Position numbers and translations under genes: made by a program
Origin: Notamacropus eugenii
Taxonomy: Eukaryota > Chordata > Mammalia > Diprotodontia > Macropodidae
Length of the DNA: 64,000 nt
Assembly: GCF_028372415.1 (NCBI RefSeq)
Contig: NC_092876.1
Coordinates: forward strand, 56,535,256-56,599,255
Direction: 5' to 3'
Part shown: piece by piece, positions 20,764 through 30,689 of the stretch
Position numbering within the stretch: the stretch's first letter is position 1
Layout of the letters: each line of letters opens with the position of its first letter
The notes under the pieces: model-generated
The model's database searches: none
What the model was told of the DNA's origin: nothing
What the model saw: only the letters and a program-made list of their open reading frames with translations

Positions 20764-21004
20764 TCGAGCATACAATGTGAGACATGCTTGTATGTGGCAC
20801 CTAGCTGCTCTGACAGCTTTCTAGTCTTCTTACCCTTGATTCCTGTCCACGCACTTTTTGATCTTGCTGACCTCCTGACTGTTCTGCATATATTACACTC
20901 TATCTCCTGACTCCTTGTTTTTACTTTGACTGTTTCCTATACTTGGCATGTTCTTCCTCCACACCTTTGCCTCCTAACTTTGCTGGATTCCTGAAATTGG
21001 GGAT
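20764..21004. other. Intergenic, probable L2 fragment
   Basis: CTTGATTCCTGTCCACGCAC, CTCCTGACTCC and TACTTGGCATGTTCTTCCTCC look like a diverged L2 3' region. No gene is seen. Confidence 0.4.
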
Positions 21005-21540
21005 GACCTTGAATTGAGGAATGGCTGAGCAAGTTATAACATATGAATATGAGGGAAAACTTGCTGTAAGAAATAGTAAGGGGGATGATTTCAGAGAAAA
21101 CTGTGAAGACCTATACGAACTGATGCAAAGTAAAGTGAGCAGAACCAGAAGAACACTGCACACAGTAGTGGCAACATTGTAACAATGGTCAACTCTGAAA
21201 GACTTTGCAACTCTGATCAACACCATTACCAATCACAATTTCAAAGACTCGTGATGAAACACTATCACTATCCAGATAAAAAATGGAGGATAGATTGAAG
21301 TATACTTTCTTTTCTTTTTCTTTCCTTTTTTCTTTCATTATTTTTTCATTCCTTCTTTCTTTTTTTCCTTTTTTTGGGGGGAGGGTATGGTTAATGTGGC
21401 TAATGTGGGAATTTATTTTGTATAACTACATATATTTGAAATGGGTTGATTTTTTTTTTCTTTTTGCTTCTCAAAGGGTAAAAGAGTGGGAAGAGGAAAG
21501 GAGAGAATTTTGAATTGAAAATAAACTAGAAATTGAATTA
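21005..21540 (+). mobile_element. L1-type LINE 3' end
   Basis: The ordered blocks are GGAATGGCTGAGCAAGTTATAACATATGAATATGA, AACTGATGCAAAGTAAAGTGAGCAGAACCAGAAGAACA, ATTGTAACAATGGTCAACTCTGAAAGACTT, then a T/G-rich 3' UTR ending GAAAATAAACTAG. They are typical of a marsupial L1 3' end, and ORF2 is absent. Confidence 0.8.
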
Positions 21541-21544
21541 GAAA

Positions 21545-21800
21545 CAGACAGCTCAAATTTCACCTTCCACAGGAGGCCATTACCAGATCTCATGCTCCAC
21601 CCCCTGCTAGTGCTTTCCACTTTGAAATTACTGTCTATCTACTCTCTCTATATATATCATATGTGAGTTAGTTATTTACAAGTTGTCTCCCCCATTAGAC
21701 TGTGAGCTCCTTGAGGACAAGGACTCTGTTTTTGCCTTTCTTTGTAATCCCTAGGTTTTAGCATAGTGCCTAGAATGTAGTAACCACTTGATAAAAAAGC
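21545..21800 (+). repeat. L2 LINE 3' end
   Basis: Landmarks are CACCTTCCACAGGAGGCC, TTGTCTCCCCCATTAGACTGTGAGCTCCTTGAGGACAAGGACTCTG and AGCATAGTGCCTAGAATGTAGTAACC. Confidence 0.8.
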
Positions 21801-22225
21801 GTGTTGATAGACTGAATATTGCATTTCCCTTGTCTCCCATGATGATCACTAAGCACTGTTATTCATTCTTGTACAATGGGAGGATGAAATAAAAAGTCAT
21901 CAAATTTTAACTAGACTAATTCCTATTAAGGGTTGACCAGTTCTCAATGATCTGAACTAAAGTGAGGGCACAGTGTTATCTGAACAGGGGATTAGAATGG
22001 AAGCTTTTTGACTATTGATGATATAATTTTTCTTTTTCTTTGGGATGGGTGGGGCAAGAGTTTAAATTCTGGATGACAAATTGCAATGTCTGAAGTCACT
22101 CCTGTTTTGACTCCTGTTTTGTCACTCCTTTTCCTGGTGGGAAAAGACTCACACTTGTCTTTTCTAGAAATTGTTAAGGATTCAGCAAATGTCAGTTGTA
22201 AAAGACCTTAATACTTCCACCACCC
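21801..22225. other. Intergenic, no feature recognised
   Basis: No exon, named repeat or motif could be identified in this stretch. Confidence 0.4.
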
Positions 22226-22942
22226 TGGTACAGGCTCCTATCTCCTCACAAGTGGACTATTACAATAGCTGCTTGGGGGTTTGCCTGCCTTAAGTCTCTC
22301 CCCACTCCACTCCATTCTCCATTCAGTCACCAAAATGATTTTCCTAGAGCCTATGTCAGAACATGGCATCACCATTCCCCTTTCCAGTAGGGAATCAGTA
22401 AACTTTGGGGTTCCCCATCATGTCCAGAATCAAAACCAAAATCCTCAGTTTGTTCTTCAAAGCCCTTTACAACCTAGCTTCCTTCCCCTACCCTTACCTT
22501 TCCAGTCTTCTTACACCTTATACCTTACATTCTTCCCAGTACCCTTCAATCGAGTGACTCTGGCTTCCTCATTCAAGATACTGCATCTCTCAACTCCTGA
22601 CTCCAGACTGGGCATTTTTGCTGGCTGTATCCCAGGCCTGGAAAGCTCTCCCTCCTTATTTCAGCTTCTTGGCTACCCTAACTTCTTTCAAATCACAGCT
22701 AAAATCCCACCTTCCACAGGAAGCCTTTTCTAATCCCTCTTAATTCTAGTGCTTTCTTTCTATCAATTATTCCCTATTTACCCTGTATATCATTTGTTTG
22801 TATGTAATTGTTTACATATTGTCTCCTCCAGTAAATTGTGAACTCCTCCAGAACAGGAACTGTCTTTTGTCATTCTCTGTATCCCAGAGTTTAGAACAAT
22901 GCCTGGCATGTAATAGATACTTAAAAAATGCTTATTGTCTTA
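22226..22942 (+). repeat. Long L2 LINE 3' end, host of the inverted-end LTR insertion
   Basis: The canonical L2 order is present: GTGGACTATTACAATAGCTGC, TCCAGAATCAAAACCAAAATCC, CAAAGCCCTTTACAACCTAGC, CTTCTTTCAAATCACAGCTAAAATCCC and TGTCTCCTCCAGTAAATTGTGAACTCCT. It ends in AATAGATACTTAAAAAATGCTTATTGTC. The open frame at 22281-22733 is an L2 artefact. Its tail resumes after the element at 22949-23669. Confidence 0.85.
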
Positions 22943-23675
22943 CTGAGTTGTTGGGGGTGTAAGCTCAGTTTCATGTGGACAGTCTCGGGCAGGTAAAAGG
23001 TGAGGACTTCTAAACCTTAGAGTTCTCATGAGGCCTCCCAGGGAACAGCTGGGAATTGAGGCATGAGACCCGGGCTATCTCATGCATTTCCGCCTCTTCC
23101 CCATGGGAAACTTGCTGGGGAGAGCATCCCACCCTTGAGATTAATCCATGGTCTGAGCGCACTTGTTGTTGTCTAGCTAAGGGCTGAGAGCAGGCATGGT
23201 ATTCAGGTGCAAACTATGCAGCGGGAGAGCTTAAGTAGGGTCAGGAAAGCCTGAAGGCTCTCTTAGCGCTGAGGGGCCCTTAGAGGGCAGAAGGTCCCTC
23301 CCCTTTCCCACTCCCATTCTCTTGCTGTATGATCTTTGCCTCCTTGGGAGGAGGATTCCTCTCTCCTGAGGAAGAATTCATCCTGCACATGTAACCAAGA
23401 CCGTGAATAAAGCCTAACCCTTATTTGACTCTGGAAAGTCTCTTCTCTCATACGTTTATCCGGTTTGGCCGCCGAAGACCAGGAAAGGTAAGACTCGGGT
23501 TGCCCATCGGCCTCAAGGCCGGACAGTTAAATGCACGAGATAGCCTGGGTCTCACGCCTCAATTCCCAGCTGTTCCCTGGGGGGCCTCATGAGAACTCTA
23601 AGGTTTAGAAGTCCTCACCTTTTACCTGCCCGAGACTGTCCACATGAAACTGAGCTTACACCCCCAACACTGAGT
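22943..23675. repeat. 6-bp target-site duplication flanking the LTR-like element
   Basis: CTGAGT at 22943-22948 and again at 23670-23675 directly flanks the TG..CA-ended element. Removing the element and one copy restores a plausible L2 tail reading TTACTGAGTGACTTG. Confidence 0.85.
22949..23669 (+). mobile_element. Solo LTR-like element with 141-bp inverted ends
   Basis: The element starts TGTTGGGGG and ends CCCCCAACA. The left 141 bp (22949-23089) and the reverse complement of the right 141 bp (23529-23669) differ at only 4 positions, all transitions. The 439-bp middle carries an AATAAA at 23406-23411 after CACATGTAACCAAGACCG, then CTTCTCTCATACGTTTATCC, like the poly(A)/R-U5 part of an endogenous retrovirus LTR. 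TG..CA ends and a 6-bp target duplication suit a class II (ERVK-like) integration. No viral gene is present. It could instead be a foldback-type non-autonomous element. Confidence 0.8.
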
Positions 23676-24310
23676 GACTTGAGAGAAGAATGAAGAATCA
23701 CTGAAACTGCTGAGTTAGTGTTCTTGGAAGCCAACTTGTTGGCTTTCAAGGGATTAAAGTAAATTCTACCAGCTTCTTCCTTTTTTTTTTTTTTATCTCT
23801 CTCTTCTTCTTCTTTCTAGAAATCTGATATTCTGAAAAATCATCAAGTTTTCAAAGGAAATGCAAATCACTCCCATTGAAACAACTCAGGAAGGTAAGTC
23901 ATCATTATCATCACTAAGGAGGAAGGCAAGGATGACCAATTATCCTGTGTTACCCTAATAACCAGTAGACTAGGCTCAGGGAAGTCTCCTCACCAGACTT
24001 TCGCTCAAGATGAAGCCAGAGATCCGGTGTCCAGAGTCCACCATTTCAGTTACCTGACTGATAATAGCATTTTTCCTCAGGAAGTAGGAAGAGCCTTGTT
24101 CTTGGTGAATACTTAGGCAGGACAGGGTCTAGATAAGAGAGGGGATTCTAAGATGCCAAACTTTGTGGCTCTCATATGTAACCACATATATTGCCAAGGA
24201 GGTGGCCCACTGAAAGCACTGGCCTTTTCCTTCCTCTGCCTGAATTCTCTCCCTGATTGTCAAAACCATTGATCTTTTGGACTTGCCCAAGGTGGGAGTG
24301 GAGAATTCTT
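23676..24310. other. Intergenic, no feature recognised
   Basis: After the short L2 tail remnant (GACTTGAGAGAAG) there is unassigned sequence with a T-run/TTCTTC tract at 23780-23820. Confidence 0.4.
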
Positions 24311-24314
24311 AGGA

Positions 24315-24610
24315 TCATAGGATGTAGAGATGGGAGAACCTGGAATGTTGGAGCTAAGAAGGACCTTAGAACATAGAATGTCAGATCTGTCTGGGAGGGA
24401 GCTTAAAATCTAGAATGCCAGGGCTTAGAGGGCCCTTAAAGCCTAAAATATCAGAGCTGGGAAAGTCCTTAGAACATAGGAGATCAGAGCTGGGAGGGCC
24501 CTTAGAACATAGGATGTTGGAATTGGGAGAGTCCTTAGAATGGAGAATGTCAGAGCTGGGGGTGCCTGAGAATGTAGACTATAAGCATGAGAAACCACCT
24601 TAAAGCAGAG
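24315..24610 (+). repeat. Minisatellite, about 33-bp unit, second locus
   Basis: About eight degenerate units of CCTTAGAACATAGAATGTCAG plus AGCTGGGAGGG. The open frame 24415-24603 (repeated ELGGPLEHR-like peptide) is just this repeat translated. Confidence 0.85.
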
Positions 24611-25088
24611 GCTGCCTGAGCTGGAGGGACCTCCAGGAGCCTTCCTATTATCAGTACAACCTCTTCATGCTACAGTTGAGGAAAGTGAGCTGCAAAGAGA
24701 AGTATTTGTAGCCATCTCCACAGTGTAGGCTTCCACTAGTCCATCTTCATTACCTCTTCTCCTTTGACAGTAGCTGGCTCCGTAGAAAGTGTGTGTCTCT
24801 GATTTGAGATACGTCAATATTTCTGAAAAGGCAAAAATGCCTCCCTCCTCTAAACACCCTCTCCCTTCCCTAGTGACCTGCCCATTTTGTGTCTGTAGAT
24901 CTACTTACTAGTCTTTGCTTTCTTGCTAATGACTTCACTTGGACTGTGATCTACTTGAGGGCCAAGAGAGATATCTCTCCCATGCACTCAGACTGAAATT
25001 CCCATGTTAATTCTTCTCAAATTTAAGGATCTTATTAAAAATATAAATATGATCTGGGAAAAGACATTACCATTCAGCCACTAACACA
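24611..25088. other. Intergenic, SINE and L2 scraps
   Basis: A weak antisense MIR tail is at 24650-24700 and L2-like sequence (GACTGTGATCTACTTGAGGGCC) at about 24840-25010. No gene is seen. Confidence 0.4.
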
Positions 25089-25857
25089 GATCGAATAAAG
25101 CAATATAAGCCAAGTGCCTTGAAAGTTTTATGTAAATACTGACTACTATTTAAAGCGCATCACAACCAGGGTCCAGCCTACCTTTCCAGATGTATTTCAT
25201 GTTATTCTCCTTCATGCCTTCTATACTTCAGGCAAACTGGTTTACTTGTCATTCCCTATTCCCATGTGCCTTTGCACAGGCTTCCCCTTGAGCCTGTAAC
25301 ACTCTCCTTCATCACCTCTGTCTCTTGGAATCTCTACTTTCTTCTAGGCTCAACTAGGGTGCCATCTCTTACACAAAGTCTTTCTGGAATCTTCTGATCA
25401 CCTCTCCCATAAATTCAATTTGCTGAGTCTGTATTTTGTATTTCATCATCTCTGCATCTGTTGTATCTTCCTGTTAGAATGTTAGTTTCTCGAGGTCAGG
25501 GGCCCTTTCATTTTTGTCCTTGTACACAGAAGGCTTAACAAGTAGTAGTCACTTAATAGTTGCTCACTGAATTCATTTGAATTGTGCCTCACTTTCATAA
25601 TGGCAAGAAAATCTTAATTTTATGCTGCCAGTAAATTAGAGTTGATGACTTTCTTGAGAAAAGTACTCTTTGTTTTAAAGAAACCTTATGGTGAATCTTT
25701 TGGTAAACAGAGATCCCCAATATATATAGGGTGACCCCAAATCTTAAGACTTTGGGATCACTTTGCATATTCATTGTAGGATTTTTTAAAAATGTGTTGA
25801 TGATCTGAATTGGTGGAGGGAGTTTCCTCACCTGGGCATTCCCCAGAGCAATGAAAT
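25089..25857 (+). repeat. Direct duplication, right copy
   Basis: Colinear with 18445-19237 across both the L2-derived part and the following AAAATCTTAATTTTATGCTGCC..CCCCAAATCTTAAGACTTTGGGATCACT part, about 6.6 kb away. The right copy retains TCTCGAGGTCAGGGGCCC, which is shortened in the left copy. After 25857 an antisense SINE core follows (AAATTGAGGCAAACAGAAGTC, to 25960). Confidence 0.8.
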
Positions 25858-25957
25858 CACAGGTTCATACCAGGAAATTGAGGCAAACAGAAGTCAAATT
25901 ACTTGCCTCAGGTCACTCAGCTAGCAAGTGCCTAAGGCTGAATTTGAACTCCAGTCT

Positions 25958-26630
25958 TCAGACACTAGAATTAAAGAAGGCTTTCCTGCAGAAGGTGGGA
26001 TTTTAGTTGGGACATAAAAGAATCCAGGGAAGTCAGTATCACCCAACTACCTCTAGAAAAATATGCTGGATTAGATATTGGAAAGATATGGGTTCAAATA
26101 TTGCCACAAATACTCACTAGTTGTGTGACCTTGAGCAAATCACTTAATTTTTCTGAGTTCCAGTTTCTTTATTTATAAAGTGAGGGTAAATAATAGCATC
26201 CCCCCACCCAGCATCTTTGTGTGGGCTGTTCCCCCATACCTGGAACGTTCTTCCTTCTGAGTTGTATCTCTTGAAATCCTCGGTATCCTTCAGGACAACT
26301 TGAGTGCCACCTTCTACATGAACTTTCTTTTAACCTTTCAAGCTACTGGCACCTCCCTTCAGTGCCCCACCATGTCAATTACCTTTTGCTTCTTTTATAC
26401 ATAGCCTATTCGTGCCTAAAGATATACATATGATCTCCCTTGATAGAAGGTAAATTCCTTCTGGGCCGGGATTACTTCATTTCCGTCTTTGTATTTGCAG
26501 CACCTAAAACAGCAATGCATATAGTAGGTCCTCATTGCTTACTGATTACTACTCTTCTGCCTTGCAGAGAAGCAAGGAACAATGGGTAGAAGTTAAAAAG
26601 AGGTATATTTAGGCTTGATGGCATCAAGCT
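25958..26630 (+). repeat. MIR fragment then L2 3' end
   Basis: A MIR head/core is at 26060-26200 (AAGATATGGGTTCAAATATTG, GTGTGACCTTGAGCAAATCAC). L2 3' blocks are at 26235-26550 (TACCTGGAACGTTCTTCC, TTGATAGAAGGTAAATTCCTTCTGGGC, AATGCATATAGTAGGTCC). Confidence 0.65.
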
Positions 26631-26815
26631 CTTTGGAACTGCCCTACAGTGGAGCCAACTGTCCTGAAGGAGCTTCTCCTCCTTGAAGGTCTTCAAGCAG
26701 ACACTACACAACCACTTGTGGCGAATGTGATAGTAGGGACTTTTTAATATATGGGTTAGACTAGTTAGTCACCAAGGTCCCTTCCAACTGTCAAATTTAG
26801 TGACTTGGGGATTCT
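26631..26815 (+). repeat. CR1/L3-type LINE 3' end
   Basis: Blocks are GGAGCTTCTCCTCCTTGAAGGTCTTCAAGCAGACACTACACAACCAC, TTAGACTAGTTAGTCACC and AAGGTCCCTTCCAACTGTC, ending GGGGATTCTATGAG. Confidence 0.7.
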
Positions 26816-26819
26816 ATGA

Positions 26820-27995
26820 GGGCATGTGAACGCCCTTATCAATGTCCCTCATTGATGACTGATTCTAGTTGCCTCTGGGCTTTCTGTATCCACTGATGAC
26901 CACTGGCCATCAGCCAACCTAGAGCTAAATCTAAAGGACTTGTTATTACTTGGTTTGCCTCCCAATGTGCCCTGTTTGTAGGATGACTGAGCTCATACAT
27001 TTTCTGGTAGGGTGGGGCCCAGCTGTGTGTGATGGAGCAAGTGTGTTTGTGGATGAGGAAACTGTGAGACACCAAGGGCAATGGGCAGAAATTGACACAC
27101 TGGACTAATGACATGGGTCTTTCCCCACAGCTAACTTGAGCAATTAGATAGTTTATTTTAATTAAGGTCAAGGATTGAAGGAGAAGCCCACTTTCTCTTG
27201 AATTCAAGACTGGGCTTCTAGCTGGGCAGAGGCAATAAAGTCAAGTCAGGTTATAGATGGAATGCTGAGACAGCCTTCTTCTTGCACAGCTATCTGCCCA
27301 ACCAACATGAGTCTAGCTTGAGGGATTTCCATTAAAAATCTCTCTTAGAAATGAGAAAAAAAAAAAGAGTATTGACCTTTGAGTCACAGGAGCCAGGTTC
27401 AAATCCCACCCTTTGCCACTTGATAACTTTGTGTCCTTGACAAGCCATTTCCTTTGCTGGGCCTCAGTTTCCTTTTCCATAAAAGGAGCATGTTGAACTA
27501 GACCAAGATCCCTTTTAGCTCTAAAGCTATAATCCTATAAACATTTCCCTTTATGAACAGGCACTTAAACTAGGGTCTGTGAAAAATATTTTGGTAATTA
27601 TTATTCAAAATAATTGGTTTTCTTTGAAATCCTCTAGATTTTATTTTCTGTATTAAAAAAAAAAAAAAAAAACAACTTTCTGAGAAGGAGCCCCTAAGCT
27701 TCACCACACTGCCAGAGGGGACCGTGATACAAGAAGGATTAAATCCTCTTGCTTTGTAATGTGTTATCATAGTGAAAACTTGCTTAAAGGTAGGCAGAGA
27801 GAAGTTCAGAATGAAAGGCCCAGGGAAGGAAACCAGAGGGAGAATGGAGAAATGAGGCAACTGTGAAGACCTGTGTGGCTGGGGCTGGGACTGGGGACAG
27901 CCAGGTACTTGCCCCAGCTCTGCCCCTAGCTCTGCAACTTACTTCCCTTTCTGTGGTTTGGTTTCCAAATGAAGAGACTGAATAGCTGTTGGCTA
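26820..27995. other. Intergenic, mostly unassigned
   Basis: A MIR-like sense fragment is at 27370-27540 (CAGGTTCAAATCCCACCC, GGGCCTCAGTTTCC), an A18 run at 27655-27672, and another weak MIR at 27910-28000. There is no supported gene; the open frame at 26839-27207 (minus) has no family resemblance. Confidence 0.45.
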
Positions 27996-27999
27996 AGAT

Positions 28000-28250
28000 C
28001 CCTTCCATTTCTGATATTTTATATTTTAAGATTCTTTCCAGCTCTGACGTTCTGTGTTCTAATGTCAATCCTGGCAGCACTGACTTTCTTGGTTCTAAGA
28101 TGCCTTCTGAGACCTTCTGTGTTCTAAGGGCCCTCCATGCTCTGACATTCTGGGTTCTAAGACCCTCTCCAGCTCTGAAATTTTTTTTCTAAGGGTCTTC
28201 CATGTCCTTATATTCAATTTTCCAAGTATACTCTCAGTTTTGACATTCCA
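28000..28250 (-). repeat. Minisatellite, about 33-bp unit, third locus (reverse)
   Basis: Repeated CTCTGACATTCTGGGTTCTAAGACCC-type units are the reverse complement of the array unit at 36180, with substantial decay. Confidence 0.75.
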
Positions 28251-29190
28251 CATCTCTTAAGTAAGCATGAGAATGTTGATTCCAATGACAAGTTTCACAA
28301 TCAAGCAACCTTGGATGAATGGCATAGAGACCTGTCCCACTCTGCACCATCCTTGTCCCTGCATCCGTTGTCCCTGCCTCAAGGCCTTTGATCTGTGCTC
28401 CTCAGCCCTCAGGTCCTGGATATCAGTTCACAGGGCCCGTGAGGCAGGCCTAACCCAGCCTCATTGACTGACTCCCTGAAAATCTACTAGATGACAATCA
28501 TTTGCAATTACTGGGTAAAGAGGACTGGGATCCTCCATTGAAGCATCAGGTATGTTGTCCTGAAAACTTTGTTAGAGGAAAGGCAACAGGCTAAATGCAT
28601 ACATTTTATGATTTAATTAATCAATTCCCTATTAAAGAAAATGGTAATATAGTGCATTATGGAGTCAGGAAATTATCTGACTACTCGGTACAGAAATCTT
28701 CTGGTTTATCTACATTTTACCCTGAGAAAACAAATCATAAATTTAGTAAGACAAGACAATTAACAAAGTAGTGTCAATTGAGTTTTATGATCCCAAGCTG
28801 TGTGAACCTCCTTTCTGTAGCATGTCTCTGTGACATAAGATAAGAAGAAAATCCCACCACTCTGATGATAGGTATCCTGTCATAAAGAGGCCCTATCTTA
28901 ATAGAGTTGACAAAGTTGAAATTTCAACCCAGGACATCTATGTTTTTTTCCTTATCTCTAAGATGCCAGGAGAAGGGTCTCCTAAGGAAGTTACTAAGTA
29001 ACAAAAGAGATTATTAGGTCCAGACTCTTCTTAATTCAAGCTTTGGCCCTTATTAAAGTCCAAAATTTATATTAAATATTATCAGGTATAATGCTCCTGG
29101 AAATGTAAACCATTGCCCAAGAATAACTCATTTCCTCCTAACAAGGTTCACATCTTTATCCTTTTGTCTGGCAGCATTAGGAACATTCTT
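28251..29190. other. Intergenic, no feature recognised
   Basis: No gene, named repeat or regulatory motif could be supported in this stretch. Confidence 0.4.
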
Positions 29191-29199
29191 TTCTTCTGG

Positions 29200-29400
29200 G
29201 ATCCCTGGCTCCAAGAGGAAAAAGCCCTGGATTGCAGTCAGAGGTCTTGGGTCTGAAACCTCATTTTACCATACACCTACCTATTTCACTTTGATCAAGT
29301 CTCTTTCCCTCTCTGGGCCTCAGTTTACAGATCTGTGAAACTAAATCTGTTGGACAAAATGAACCATAAGGCCCCTTCTGGCTTTATAGTAAGAGCATGA
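29200..29400 (+). repeat. MIR-type SINE
   Basis: Blocks are GCCCTGGATTGCAGTCAGAGG, CTCTGGGCCTCAGTTTACAGATCTGTGAAA and GGACAAAATGAACC..AAGGCCCCTTCTGGC. Confidence 0.6.
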
Positions 29401-29484
29401 CTTCCTTTGGCTAAAAAATGTTCTTAGAAGAAACTAAGTGCTTGAGAAAGCACTAAATCCTGAGAGGACTAACAGAATTATAGC

Positions 29485-29720
29485 ACTGATTAAGCAACTA
29501 CTTTGTGCCAGGCATTGAGGTTACAAAATCAAAAAACAAAGCAGCACCTGCCCACAAGAAGTTTACATTCTCCTGGGAGAACATGACATGAACTCAAATC
29601 AGCATATGCACCCATCTACCAAGGAACTACAAGATAATTTTGAGGAATTGGCAGTAATACCTGGGGAGATGAAGAAAAACTTTGTTTAGGCAGTGCCTCA
29701 GGAGCTGAGCCTTGAGTAAA
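29485..29720 (-). repeat. L2-type LINE 3' end, antisense
   Basis: Blocks are TTAAGCAACTACTTTGTGCCAGGCATTGAGGTTAC, GCACCTGCCCACAAGAAGTTTACATTCTCCTGGGAGA, as in the copies at 5895 and 42165. Confidence 0.6.
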
Positions 29721-29749
29721 GCTAAGAAAGCAACCTTAATTCTCAGGAG

Positions 29750-29812
29750 CACATTATATTATATTATGTTACATTACATTATATTACATTACATTATATC
29801 ACATTACATTCT
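29750..29812. repeat. (ATTAC/ATTAT)n pentanucleotide tract
   Basis: Interrupted ATTATATTATATTATGTTAC and ATTACATTACATTATATCAC repeats. Confidence 0.88.
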
Positions 29813-30089
29813 CTGTGCACACTGAAGAGATAGGTTTCAAATCCCAGATCTGAAAGCCACCAAGACACAGTGCCTCTATTTCCATTAGACCCAGCTTAAC
29901 AAACAACAGCCCATGAGCTGGGAATGTAAGCCGAGCTAATGGGCTCACCTGTTTGTTCACCAACTCCAATGTGATCTGAACTTCCATCAAGAGAGGCACA
30001 CAGCCCCTGGCATGGCGAATAGGATCTTCTTGTCCACAGTCCTGGTCCCATCCCATCTGGAGCACTGAGGTCAGTGCTAGAGGTAATAG

Positions 30090-30490
30090 TTTAAGAGGGA
30101 CAATCTGGGCAGCATCCAGAATTCAGTGACCAGGCTGAAGAAGACTGGAGACCAAGTCACATGAGAAAGACACTGAAGAAATTAGGGCCATTTAGCCTGG
30201 AAAAGGAAAGACTGATCAAGGGATTCAAGCATTTCCAGACTGTTGGGTTGAAGAAGGAGCAGAAGTCTTTTACTTGGTGCCAGAACTCAGTCATGAATCA
30301 AAGTTAGGAAAAGACCAATTTAGGCTTGATGCTCAGAGGAAGCTCCCAAGAGAGTTGTTGGCCAAAGGTCTTCTAACAAAAGTTGGGTGGCTGCTTGACA
30401 GGTAGGTTGTTGATGCTTACTTAGATACAGGTTGGACTAGAGGACCACCAAAGTCCCTTCTTGCTCCGAGATACTGTAACCCTGTGATTC
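30090..30490 (+). repeat. CR1/L3-type LINE 3' end
   Basis: Landmarks are CAGCATCCAGAATTCAGTGACCAGGCTGAAG, GCCATTTAGCCTGGAAAAGG, AGCATTTCCAGACTGTTGGG, TAGGAAAAGACCAATTTAGGCTTGATGC and GGTTGGACTAGAGGACC, ending TGTAACCCTGTGATTCTGA. This is the best-preserved L3-like copy in the window. A MIR-type antisense fragment follows at 30560-30670. Confidence 0.8.
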
Positions 30491-30689
30491 TGAATTGTGT
30501 TGTTAGGAGTATTTTTGTATAAACAATATCCTTTGGGTATAAATACTGACAGTAGTTATGCTCATTTTACAGATGAGGAAACTGAGGCTCAGAGAGGTCA
30601 AGGGCCTTGCCCAAGGTCACTAGAGTAAAATCAGGAATCATGTTTAGATCTTTTAACTCTAAAAGTGAGGTAGAAGCTTAGAGTTGTTT

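Noticed and set aside
22281-22733. 150-residue open frame on the + strand
   Set aside because: It lies wholly within an L2 3' end, which is non-coding there; no splice or protein-family support.
23406-23411. AATAAA as a host gene poly(A) signal
   Set aside because: It lies in the LTR-like element with no adjacent exons; it belongs to that element.
24415-24603. Open frame encoding a repeated ELGGPLEHR-like peptide
   Set aside because: It is the 33-bp minisatellite (33 is divisible by 3), so a periodic peptide is expected by chance.
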